Assembly: GCA_029262935.1 (NCBI GenBank)
Contig: JAJCYK010000251.1
Location: 1-7,341 of the forward strand
Reading direction: 5' to 3'
Source: Cytophagales bacterium
Lineage (GTDB): Bacteria > Bacteroidota > Bacteroidia > Cytophagales > Cyclobacteriaceae
DNA: 7,341 nt
Below are positions 1-6,313 of this stretch, in pieces. A program made the position numbers and the translations under genes. Positions within the stretch are counted from its first letter, which is position 1; every line of letters begins with the position of its first letter. The notes below the pieces were generated by a model. The model ran no database searches, had not been told where the DNA came from, and saw only the letters and a program-made list of their open reading frames with translations.

Positions 1-52
1 TAAGCAAATGAAAGGTATTCGTCCCTAAATCAATGATAGCAATATGGATCAT
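1..52 (-). CDS. Ppx/GppA-family phosphatase, N-terminal fragment
   Basis: Only the first 17 codons are in the window; the gene continues past the left edge. The minus strand from the ATG at 50-52 reads MIHIAIIDLGTNTFHLL. This is the start of the actin-like ATPase fold of the exopolyphosphatase / guanosine pentaphosphate phosphatase family, with the phosphate-1 loop DLGTNTFHLL beginning at residue 8. Family members hydrolyse inorganic polyphosphate or convert pppGpp to ppGpp in the cytoplasm; the fragment cannot say which. An in-frame TGA upstream (around 86-88) leaves no other ATG, so this start is well placed and gives the usual short distance between Met and the DLGTN motif. No Shine-Dalgarno sequence precedes it. 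The gene is divergent from the carboxylase gene. The family call rests on one short but very characteristic motif. Confidence 0.8.
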   Translation of the reverse strand, partial: MIHIAIIDLGTNTFHLL

Positions 53-92
53 ACTGGCGAAGTAAATTTGGCGAATATAATATTTTATTCAT
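30..92 (-). other. Possible 20-codon upstream ORF before the Ppx/GppA gene
   Basis: On the minus strand an ATG at 90-92 opens a 20-codon frame that begins MNKILYSPNL and ends at the TGA at 30-32. The frame overlaps the first 23 bases of the Ppx/GppA gene in a different phase. GGAGGGGG lies eight bases before the ATG (reverse complement of 101-108). It is the strongest Shine-Dalgarno match at any start in the window, where most genes have none. The peptide resembles nothing I recognise and has no signal-peptide character. It could be a leader peptide coupled to the phosphatase gene, or simply a chance G-tract before an ATG. Treat it as a candidate only. Confidence 0.2.
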
Positions 93-154
93 TGTAAAAA
101 CCCCCTCCAATGAAATAAATGATATATTTATGGGGCATATCAAAGGTTCACTAA
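53..154. promoter_or_regulatory. Divergent intergenic region, Ppx/GppA gene versus carboxylase gene
   Basis: This AT-rich 102-bp spacer must hold the promoters of both divergent genes. On the plus strand, TATATTTA (123-130) matches the Bacteroidota -7 consensus TAnnTTTG at seven of eight positions and would give a leader of about 20 bases, but no TTG sits about 20 bases upstream of it. On the minus strand, TATATTCG (reverse complement of 73-80) also matches seven of eight and would place transcription start just before the phosphatase ATG; its -33 box is likewise missing. TGGCGAA occurs twice, at 55-61 and 69-75, 14 bp apart. None of these sites is strong enough to name with confidence. Confidence 0.3.
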
Positions 155-1744
155 ATGACCAAAACTAAAGACAATAAAGGGTTGTACACACTCCCTAGTA
201 ATCAAGAGAAAATTGATTTATTAAAACGAAAGAACGAAGAAGCTTTACTGGGAGGGGGAGAGGCCAGAATCGCTTCTCAGCATAAAAAAGGAAAGCTCAC
301 CGCGCGGGAGCGTTTGCATATGCTGTTGGACGAAGGTTCATTTCAAGAAATCGGCAAATTCGTAATGCATCGCTGCAAGGATTTTGGACTTGATAAGCAG
401 CATTACTTAGGAGACGGAGTAGTTACTGGGTTTGGTACCATCAACGGTCGCCTGGTATATGTATTTTCCCAGGATTTTACAGTTTTTGGAGGATCTTTGT
501 CTGAAACTCATGCAGAGAAGATTGTTAAGATCATGGACCTGGCTATGAAAAACGGGGCACCAGTAATTGGCCTCAACGATTCTGGTGGCGCCAGAATCCA
601 GGAAGGAGTAGTGTCTCTTGGAGGATATGCAGACATCTTTTATCGCAATACGTTAGCTTCAGGGGTAGTGCCACAAATATCCGCCGTAATGGGACCCTGC
701 GCCGGTGGAGCAGTGTATTCACCTGCCATTACGGACTTTGTGCTGATGGTTGAGAAAACTTCATACATGTTTGTAACTGGCCCTAATGTTGTCAAAACGG
801 TTACCCACGAAGAGGTCACATCAGAAGAATTGGGAGGAACCTCTGCGCATAGTACTAAAAGTGGTGTCACTCATTTCTCCTGCAGTAATGAAGTGGAGTG
901 TATTAATAACATCAGGCAACTAATTAGCTATATGCCTCAGAATTGCGAAGAACAATCACCTGTTTATCCATATCAATCAGACAGTTCTGAGAGTCGCCCC
1001 CAACTGAACGATATAATGCCGGAGAATCCCAATCAACCTTACGATATGCGCGAAGTCATAGGAGATGTCGTGGACCCGGATTCGTTTTTAGAAGTACATA
1101 AAAATTTTGCAGAGAATATTGTTGTAGGGTTTGGACGGCTGGCTGGCAAAAGCATCGGAATAGTAGGCAATCAACCGGCAAGCATGGCGGGTGTACTGGA
1201 TATTAATGCCAGCACGAAAGCAGCTCGATTTGTTCGTTTCTGCGACGCGTTCAACATTCCTCTTTTGGTGTTTGAGGATGTCCCAGGATTCTTACCAGGA
1301 ACGGATCAAGAATGGCATGGCATTATAGCGCATGGGGCCAAATTGTTGTACGCCTTTTGCGAAGCCACCGTGCCTCGGGTAACGGTGATCACTCGAAAAG
1401 CTTACGGCGGAGCATATGATGTAATGAACAGCAAACATATAGGGGCTGATATGAATTTTGCTTGGCCTACCGCGGAAATAGCAGTAATGGGAGCCAAAGG
1501 AGCCTCGGAAATAATTTTTAAAAAAGAAATTGCTGAAGCTGACGATCCTCAAAAAGCGTTGGATGAAAAAGTAGAAGAGTATACCCAAAAATTCGCCAAT
1601 CCTTATCGAGCAGCGCATCGGGGATTTATTGACGAGGTTATACTGCCGGAAAACACGCGCATCAAATTAATTCAAGCCTTTAATATGCTTAAAAATAAAG
1701 TGGATAAGATCCCAAGAAAGAAACACGGGAACATTCCATTATAA
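155..1744 (+). CDS. pccB: Acyl-CoA carboxylase beta (carboxyltransferase) subunit, propionyl-CoA type
   Basis: Cytoplasmic carboxyltransferase that moves CO2 from carboxybiotin to an acyl-CoA, most likely making (S)-methylmalonyl-CoA from propionyl-CoA. The 529 residues fit the usual 510-540 of this family and contain two crotonase-like halves. The N half has GKLTARER (46-53), [12 protein letters not shown] (140-151) and the oxyanion-hole loop [10 protein letters not shown] (180-189). The C half has [10 protein letters not shown] (373-382), [11 protein letters not shown] (414-424), a second oxyanion hole at G419-A420, and ends in KHGNIPL, typical of the family. D422 is the residue that marks propionyl- rather than acetyl-CoA preference in the Streptomyces enzymes. 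ATG at 155 directly follows an in-frame TAA, so no longer start exists. The biotin carboxylase and biotin carrier partner is not in the window. Probably the first gene of an operon with the next two. A methylmalonyl-CoA decarboxylase role is possible but no membrane subunits are present. Confidence 0.93.
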   Translation: MTKTKDNKGLYTLPSNQEKIDLLKRKNEEALLGGGEARIASQHKKGKLTARERLHMLLDEGSFQEIGKFVMHRCKDFGLDKQHYLGDGVVTGFGTINGRLVYVFSQDFTVFGGSLSETHAEKIVKIMDLAMKNGAPVIGLNDSGGARIQEGVVSLGGYADIFYRNTLASGVVPQISAVMGPCAGGAVYSPAITDFVLMVEKTSYMFVTGPNVVKTVTHEEVTSEELGGTSAHSTKSGVTHFSCSNEVECINNIRQLISYMPQNCEEQSPVYPYQSDSSESRPQLNDIMPENPNQPYDMREVIGDVVDPDSFLEVHKNFAENIVVGFGRLAGKSIGIVGNQPASMAGVLDINASTKAARFVRFCDAFNIPLLVFEDVPGFLPGTDQEWHGIIAHGAKLLYAFCEATVPRVTVITRKAYGGAYDVMNSKHIGADMNFAWPTAEIAVMGAKGASEIIFKKEIAEADDPQKALDEKVEEYTQKFANPYRAAHRGFIDEVILPENTRIKLIQAFNMLKNKVDKIPRKKHGNIPL

Positions 1745-1755
1745 GATATAAGATC

Positions 1756-2826
1756 ATGGATAAAGAAAGCAATGCCTTTTTAAAAAAGTACCTTAATAAT
1801 GCGTCTCCTACGGGGTTCGAATCGTCTGGTCAGCAAATCTGGCTGGACTACATGAAGGCTTACTCCGACCAATACTTTACAGATACTTATGGTACCGCGG
1901 TAGCAGTTATTAATCCTCAATCAAAATATAAAGTGGTCATTGAGGCGCATGCAGATGAAATTGCCTGGTTTGTGAATTATATCACGGATGATGGGTACAT
2001 TTATGTGCGCCGAAACGGTGGTTCAGACCACCAGATCGCTCCTTCCATGAGAGTTAATATTCATACAAAGAAAGGCATAGTAAGAGGGGTGTTTGGTTGG
2101 CCGGCTATACACGTCCGGACCGCTGGAAAAGAACAAACGCCCACGTTGAAAAACATTTTCATTGATTGTGGCTGCTCCTCTAAAGACGAGGTTTTGAAAT
2201 TGGGGGTGCACGTAGGTAGTGTGATCACCTTTAATGATGATTTTATAACTCTAAACAAAACCTTATATACGGGTAGGGCTCTCGACAATAGAATGGGCGG
2301 ATTTATGATTGCCCAAGTGGCCCGCAAACTGAAAGAAAACCAAAAGAAATTACCATTCGGCTTATACGTGGTAAATGCGGTTCAAGAGGAGATTGGTCTT
2401 AGAGGGGCTCAAATGATTGCACATCGCATAAAGCCCAATTTAGCCATTGTAACAGATGTGTGTCATGATACCGCATCACCTATGTATGACAAGAAAGTTA
2501 GTGGTGACCAAAAGTGCGGTAAGGGACCCGTTTTAACCTATGGACCAGCAGTGCACAACAATGTCCTGGATATGTTGATAAGTGTAGCCGAAAAAAAGAA
2601 AATACCTTTTCAGCGAGCAGCAGCCACGCGTTCTACAGGCACGGATACCGATGCCTTCGCCTATAGCAATGAAGGTGTACCTTCAGCATTAATCAGTCTG
2701 CCTTTAAAATACATGCATACCACTGTGGAAACAGTCCATAAAACGGATGTGGAAAATGTCACAAACTTGATGTATGCATTCTTGCTTCAGCTTAAAAGTG
2801 GACATGATTTTAGTTATTTGAAATAG
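1756..2826 (+). CDS. M42-family metallo-aminopeptidase (glutamyl aminopeptidase/FrvX type)
   Basis: A cytoplasmic, probably oligomeric aminopeptidase that trims short peptides and uses two metal ions. The 356 residues match the family length and the full M42 residue set is visible: H65 and the supporting D67 in EAHADEIAW, bridging D177 in GRALDNRMGG, general base E211 with E212 in NAVQEEIGLRGA, D234 in TDVCHD, and H321 in KYMHTTVE. The PDZ-like insertion domain lies roughly between residues 75 and 165. There is no signal peptide. ATG at 1756 starts 11 bases after the carboxylase stop, with no clear Shine-Dalgarno sequence, and fits the usual N-terminus containing NNASPTGFE (14-22). The gene ends in TAG three bases before the next gene. 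A link to the carboxylase is positional only. Endoglucanase or cellulase labels sometimes given to this family are historical and unlikely to be right. Confidence 0.92.
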   Translation: MDKESNAFLKKYLNNASPTGFESSGQQIWLDYMKAYSDQYFTDTYGTAVAVINPQSKYKVVIEAHADEIAWFVNYITDDGYIYVRRNGGSDHQIAPSMRVNIHTKKGIVRGVFGWPAIHVRTAGKEQTPTLKNIFIDCGCSSKDEVLKLGVHVGSVITFNDDFITLNKTLYTGRALDNRMGGFMIAQVARKLKENQKKLPFGLYVVNAVQEEIGLRGAQMIAHRIKPNLAIVTDVCHDTASPMYDKKVSGDQKCGKGPVLTYGPAVHNNVLDMLISVAEKKKIPFQRAAATRSTGTDTDAFAYSNEGVPSALISLPLKYMHTTVETVHKTDVENVTNLMYAFLLQLKSGHDFSYLK

Positions 2827-2829
2827 GGC

Positions 2830-3618
2830 GTGCCCAGTAGTTACAAAGATCATTTAGGAAACGAAATCTTTCTTCCCAACAATTTGCGGAGAGTCATTTC
2901 CCTAGTCCCTTCTTTAACGGAATTGCTATTCGACCTGGGCCTAGACAGGGAAATAGTAGGTGTGACCAAATACTGTGTTCATCCCAGGGATAAGGTAAAA
3001 TATAAAACGAAAATAGGAGGGACTAAAAAGCTAGATATCCCCCTCATTAATACGTTGCAACCACAACTGATCATTGCCAATAAAGAAGAAAATGATAAAG
3101 AACAAATTGATATCCTCAGGCAAAACCATCAAGTGTGGGTAAGTGATGTGAAAAGCCTGGCAGATGCACTGACCGTCATTGAAGATTTGGGACAATTGTT
3201 AAACCTTGCCAAGAAAGCTCAGGAATTAATACGGCAGATAAGAACGAACTTTTCTACTTTAAAGCCCCCCTTAAGTATTTCAAAAGTTTTGTATTTAATT
3301 TGGCGAAAACCGTATATGTCAGTGGGCACAGACACTTTTATACATGATATGTTGGATTGCGCCGGATTCTCTAATGTGGTACAAAGCACCCGATACCCAG
3401 TCCTTGTGCCGGCAGAGATACAGTCCTTAAATGCACAAATGATTATGCTTTCGTCCGAGCCTTTCCCATTTGCTAAAAAGCACCTAAGGGAACTGCAAGA
3501 AATCTGTCCTCAAGCTGTTGTAAAACTAGTTGATGGAGAAATGTTCAGCTGGTATGGTAGTAGAATGCTTAAAGCACCGGACTACTTCCGGAGTTTGGAT
3601 GTAGACTTGTCGAAGTAA
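2830..3618 (+). CDS. BtuF-like helical-backbone metal/cobalamin receptor, no signal peptide
   Basis: A class III substrate-binding protein of the BtuF/FepB fold: two small lobes joined by one long helix (about residues 107-145). The N lobe has RVISLVPSLTELLFDLGL (21-38), VGVTKYCVHP (43-52) and ANKEENDKEQ (83-92). The C lobe has the strand-turn VLYLIWRKPYMSVG (153-166), then DMLDCAGFSNV (173-183), and ends near DGEMFSWYGSRMLKAP. Relatives bind cobalamin, haem or ferric siderophores outside the cytoplasmic membrane. This protein starts directly in the mature fold, with no signal peptide, lipobox or membrane segment. The frame is closed by the preceding gene's TAG two codons upstream, so a missed leader is excluded. 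The start is GTG at 2830, three bases after that stop; the first in-frame ATG is far inside the gene. No permease or ATPase lies nearby. Ligand and location are unknown. The last 50 bases overlap aroA on the other strand. Confidence 0.82.
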   Translation: MPSSYKDHLGNEIFLPNNLRRVISLVPSLTELLFDLGLDREIVGVTKYCVHPRDKVKYKTKIGGTKKLDIPLINTLQPQLIIANKEENDKEQIDILRQNHQVWVSDVKSLADALTVIEDLGQLLNLAKKAQELIRQIRTNFSTLKPPLSISKVLYLIWRKPYMSVGTDTFIHDMLDCAGFSNVVQSTRYPVLVPAEIQSLNAQMIMLSSEPFPFAKKHLRELQEICPQAVVKLVDGEMFSWYGSRMLKAPDYFRSLDVDLSK

Positions 3619-4840
3619 GTCCTGCAATGGCCAAATCATCCCAAAACCCGGGATAGCTTTTGTGTACCACATCAGGTTCTTCAATTACTAAGGGAATTCT
3701 TAACGCCAGTGGAGCTAATGCCATGGCCATACGATGGTCCTCATAGGTGTGAAAAGTAATAGTGGTTTCTGGCAGTTCTTTAGTGGGAACTAATTCCCAG
3801 GACGCGTCTTTTTCAATTAACCGGGCACCTAACTTCCCTAGATCTTCTTGTAGGGCAAATATTCGATCTGTTTCCTTAATTCGTAGACTTTCCAATCCTG
3901 TAGCCCTACAACTAACACCAATAACAGCACACAACGCCATAACAGTTTGACCAAGATCCGGACAACTTGCAAAGTCATAACTAACCTCTTGTTGCTCCCT
4001 TGGTACACGCGTTAAGGTTACGCCATTTTCATGAAAAACCGACTGTACACCCAATGGCAGCATCATCTCGGCAATTTGGCGATCTCCTTGCAAGGAATCA
4101 TCTTGCAAGCCAGCCAGAGTGATTTCTCCTTGTTGTGATAAAGCGACTACACTATACCAATAACTGGCGGCGGACCAATCGGATTCTACAGTGAATTCCC
4201 TGCCCTGATATGTTTGAGGTAAAACCGAAATTACCCGGTCTTCCCATTGGTGATTTACTCCGAACCATTCCATCAATCTTAATGTCATTCGAACATAGGG
4301 TTCACTCATAAGCTTGCCCTCGATCCTGAGTTTTAGCCCATCTTTAAGCACTGGCGCCATCATGAGTAGAGCGGAAATGTATTGGCTACTTACATTTCCT
4401 GGAATGCTCAGTTCATTAGTTAGTTGCTGACCAAACCCTTTGATATCCAAAGGTGGGTAGCCCTCATTTTTAGAATAACTGATTTCTGCGCCTAACTTGT
4501 TTAGAGCATCTACCAATATCTTAATAGGTCTTTGTTGCATTCGGGCTGTACCTGTAAGCCGTTTGTTCTTGTTTGATAGTGCTAGATATGCAGTTAGGAA
4601 ACGCATAGTGGTGCCGGCATCTTGTACATCCAACACCCCTCCATCTTCCGCCAAAAGAGCTTTCATGATCAGGGTATCTCTGGCAGTAGAAAGGTTTTTT
4701 AAGTGGCAAGGTGTAGGACATAGGGCCGCAATGATCAGCGCCCGATTACTAATGCTTTTGGAGGCAGCCATAGTAATAGTGCTTGAAACTATTTCTGTTT
4801 GTTTAGGAAGAAATATTGAAGGAGAGCTTACTACGGTCAC
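3569..4840 (-). CDS. aroA: 3-phosphoshikimate 1-carboxyvinyltransferase (EPSP synthase)
   Basis: Sixth step of the shikimate pathway: shikimate-3-phosphate plus phosphoenolpyruvate gives EPSP and phosphate, in the cytoplasm. The 423 residues show the two-domain enolpyruvyl-transferase pattern with its expected active-site residues: K28, S29 and R33 in SKSISNRAL; DAGTTMRFLTA (74-84); R104; SSQ (151-153); the SDWSAASYWY segment (220-229); catalytic D295; K322, E323 and R326 in IKETDR; D368, H369 and R370 in EDHRMAMA; and K394 in KSYPGFWDD. The start is GTG (4838-4840). There is no ATG between it and an in-frame stop 14 codons upstream, and GTG gives a normal N-terminus. After the usual end near residue 408 a tail of about 15 polar residues follows. 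It is encoded over the 3' end of the receptor gene, giving a 50-bp convergent overlap. Confidence 0.96.
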   Translation of the reverse strand: MTVVSSPSIFLPKQTEIVSSTITMAASKSISNRALIIAALCPTPCHLKNLSTARDTLIMKALLAEDGGVLDVQDAGTTMRFLTAYLALSNKNKRLTGTARMQQRPIKILVDALNKLGAEISYSKNEGYPPLDIKGFGQQLTNELSIPGNVSSQYISALLMMAPVLKDGLKLRIEGKLMSEPYVRMTLRLMEWFGVNHQWEDRVISVLPQTYQGREFTVESDWSAASYWYSVVALSQQGEITLAGLQDDSLQGDRQIAEMMLPLGVQSVFHENGVTLTRVPREQQEVSYDFASCPDLGQTVMALCAVIGVSCRATGLESLRIKETDRIFALQEDLGKLGARLIEKDASWELVPTKELPETTITFHTYEDHRMAMALAPLALRIPLVIEEPDVVHKSYPGFWDDLAIAGLTSTSLHPNSGSSPVL

Positions 4841-4971
4841 AACCTGCGGTTTATTATTTTTAATGTAACTTAAGGAGTACTAGTTACTGGCAACTAAATT
4901 ACATAACAATATCAAATTTGGCACGTAATGTGTATTAGTATTGATAATGTTTCATATAATTAAACACTTTA
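4841..4971. promoter_or_regulatory. Divergent intergenic region, aroA versus YtxH-like gene
   Basis: This AT-rich 131-bp spacer lies between two divergent starts and should contain the promoter of the YtxH-like gene and perhaps one for aroA. TAGTATTG (4936-4943) matches TAnnTTTG at seven of eight positions on the plus strand. The nearest upstream TTG (4918-4920) is only 15 bases before it, shorter than the usual 19-21. TAATTTAG on the minus strand (reverse complement of 4892-4899) is an equally weak candidate for aroA. A small dyad at 4865-4887 is listed separately. I see no structured RNA or ORF here. Confidence 0.3.
4865..4887. repeat. Short inverted repeat upstream of aroA
   Basis: GTAACT (4865-4870) and AGTTAC (4882-4887) form perfect 6-bp arms around 11 bases. 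The 17 bases from 4871 to 4887 also contain two overlapping 6-bp palindromes, AGTACT and ACTAGT. The element sits 25-47 bp upstream of the aroA start, where an operator or a weak leader hairpin could lie. In AT-rich DNA such a short dyad may arise by chance. Confidence 0.3.
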
Positions 4972-5217
4972 ATGAATAGATCAGAAAAAACCTTGTTTGC
5001 CTTTTTAGTAGGGGCCACCGCTGGATTGGCTGCCGGAATCCTTTTTGCTCCTGATAAGGGCGAACGAACTCGTAGAAAATTATCGCGCAGGGCTGATGCC
5101 CTAAAAGACGAATTAAAAGAGAATATAGATTCTCAAAAAATAAAGAAAATGGCCAACTCTGCACTCACCGAGGTTGAGAAATACGGTCAAAAGATTACCG
5201 AGTTGATGAAAAACTAA
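4972..5217 (+). CDS. Small YtxH-like membrane-anchored protein
   Basis: An 81-residue protein with the YtxH-domain layout: a short charged N-terminus, one glycine- and alanine-rich membrane helix (about residues 8-26, FAFLVGATAGLAAGILF), the signature APDKGERTRRKL (27-38), then a highly charged helical tail rich in Lys and Glu that could form a coiled coil. YtxH proteins are small general-stress-associated proteins of Firmicutes and Bacteroidota with no defined biochemical activity. The likely topology is one inner-membrane anchor with the charged tail in the cytoplasm. ATG at 4972 gives the normal short N-terminus and has no Shine-Dalgarno sequence. It is the only plus-strand gene between minus-strand aroB and aroA, and its TAA abuts the aroB stop codon directly. 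It has no evident role in aromatic synthesis. Confidence 0.8.
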   Translation: MNRSEKTLFAFLVGATAGLAAGILFAPDKGERTRRKLSRRADALKDELKENIDSQKIKKMANSALTEVEKYGQKITELMKN

Positions 5218-6261
5218 CTATTGCTCGTGGTAATATCCCATAGCTTCCATAATGTCAGCTGAAGTTATAGTTACATCGAAAGTGGCTGTCCCCAGTTGCT
5301 GCAATAGCGTACATTTAATTTGCCCATTACTATTTTTCTTGTCTTGAAGCGTATTTTGGGCAATTGCTTGCCACGTAGTCTCTTCTATGTGGACCTTGCC
5401 AAACCAATGAAGCAACTTATCAGTAATCTCTTTTAGGTCTGTGCTTGGAAGCCCTGTGATCTTATTTGAGAGATATGCCTCGGCGATCATGCCAATAGCA
5501 ATGGCCTCCCCATGAAGTAAAGGTGTCGGTTGGGACAAGTAAAAGCGTTCTATGGCATGCCCTATGGTATGACCATAGTTAAGAATTTTCCTCAATCCAA
5601 TTTCTTGAGGATCTTCCTCAACCACTTGTTGTTTGGTATACACGCTGTGCGCAATATGTTCTTGCCAAGGTTGTTCTTCCCAAGTGAACTTATGGATATG
5701 TCGCCAATGCTTATGATCAGTGATCAAAGCATGTTTTAACACCTCAGCAAAACCTGAACGCAGCTCCTGGTATGGCAATGTTTGTAAAAATTCCGTACTA
5801 ATAATGATCTTATCAGGGTCCTGAAAAAGACCGATATGGTTTTTAAACCCTTGAAAGTCAATTCCTAACTTTCCACCAATTGAGGCATCTACTTGAGCTA
5901 AAAGTGTTGTCGGTAGGTTAATAAATGAAAGTCCTCGTTTGAAAGTAGCCGCACAAAATCCTCCCATGTCTCCAATCACCCCACCTCCTAGGTTAATCAG
6001 CAAGGACTGACGGTCCATTTGATGGTGGGTCATTTGCCCCCATATGGTATTGCAAGTATCCAATTTCTTGAAAGCTTCCCCAGCAGGAATTTCTAAAATG
6101 TGATGTGCAGGTAGAGATTGTTCAATTAGGGGGTAACAGAATTCTTTGGTATTTGTATCGACCAATACCCCTAGTTGGCTGCATGTGGTTTTTTTTAAAT
6201 ACTCGCTTAATGTTTCTTGTACCCGTGTCGTGACGGCCACTTTTGAGGTAATTTCTGTCAT
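5218..6261 (-). CDS. aroB: 3-dehydroquinate synthase
   Basis: Second step of the shikimate pathway: converts DAHP to 3-dehydroquinate with NAD and a divalent metal, in the cytoplasm. The 347 residues match the family. The N-terminal Rossmann-like domain carries the NAD-binding GGGVIGD (92-98), followed by RGLSFINLPTTLLAQVDAS (109-127) and GGKLGID (129-135). The metal site is E173 in SGFAEVLKH, H231 in NYGHTIGHAIE and H250 in LLHGEAIAIGM, with H235 as a further catalytic histidine. DKKN (307-310) supplies the conserved C-terminal lysines. ATG at 6259-6261 is preceded by a weak GAAGG. It is divergent from proline dehydrogenase across 52 bp. Its stop directly abuts that of the YtxH-like gene, and aroA lies on the same strand just beyond that gene. 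Confidence 0.96.
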   Translation of the reverse strand: MTEITSKVAVTTRVQETLSEYLKKTTCSQLGVLVDTNTKEFCYPLIEQSLPAHHILEIPAGEAFKKLDTCNTIWGQMTHHQMDRQSLLINLGGGVIGDMGGFCAATFKRGLSFINLPTTLLAQVDASIGGKLGIDFQGFKNHIGLFQDPDKIIISTEFLQTLPYQELRSGFAEVLKHALITDHKHWRHIHKFTWEEQPWQEHIAHSVYTKQQVVEEDPQEIGLRKILNYGHTIGHAIERFYLSQPTPLLHGEAIAIGMIAEAYLSNKITGLPSTDLKEITDKLLHWFGKVHIEETTWQAIAQNTLQDKKNSNGQIKCTLLQQLGTATFDVTITSADIMEAMGYYHEQ

Positions 6262-6298
6262 ATTAAACCTTCAACAATCAATAATTCTAGCGATTTTC

Positions 6299-6306
6299 TA
6301 TATTTG
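6299..6306 (+). promoter_or_regulatory. Candidate -7 promoter box for proline dehydrogenase
   Basis: TATATTTG is a perfect match to the Bacteroidota -7 consensus TAnnTTTG and is the only full match I found in the intergenic DNA of this window. It ends seven bases before the ATG at 6314, so transcription would begin only a few bases from the start codon. No TTG lies at the expected distance upstream (about 6274-6279 on the plus strand), so the -33 element is weak or missing. The 52-bp spacer must also contain the aroB promoter, for which I see no clear match. Confidence 0.45.
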
Positions 6307-6313
6307 CAGCATT

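Noticed and set aside
101..108. CCCCCTCC tract on the plus strand upstream of the carboxylase gene, as a regulatory site for that gene
   Set aside because: It is better read on the minus strand as a G-rich ribosome-binding sequence before the small upstream ORF. I see no matching partner site for a plus-strand role.
1292..1618. 108-codon minus-strand open frame inside the carboxylase gene
   Set aside because: It is fully contained in conserved carboxyltransferase sequence, its phenylalanine- and tyrosine-rich translation resembles no known protein, and it has no promoter or partner gene.
155..3618. The carboxylase, peptidase and receptor genes as a dedicated new metabolic or defence system
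   Set aside because: All three are common housekeeping families in Bacteroidota. Only close spacing links them, and there are no effector, nuclease or toxin domains.
3638..3654. ATCCC/GGGAT hairpin followed by AGCTTTT, shortly after the receptor stop codon
   Set aside because: The stem is only 5 bp with a short, interrupted T-tract, and the bases encode the conserved AroA segment YPGFWDD. A real terminator is not supported.
4497..4868. 123-codon plus-strand open frame antisense to the start of aroA
   Set aside because: It lies over well-conserved aroA codons for K28, G77-T78 and R104. Its translation has no recognisable domain, and it is explained as a shadow of aroA.
4952..5164. 70-codon minus-strand frame antisense to the YtxH-like gene
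   Set aside because: The plus strand encodes a clear YtxH-type membrane helix and APDKGERTRRKL signature, while the antisense product has no such features.
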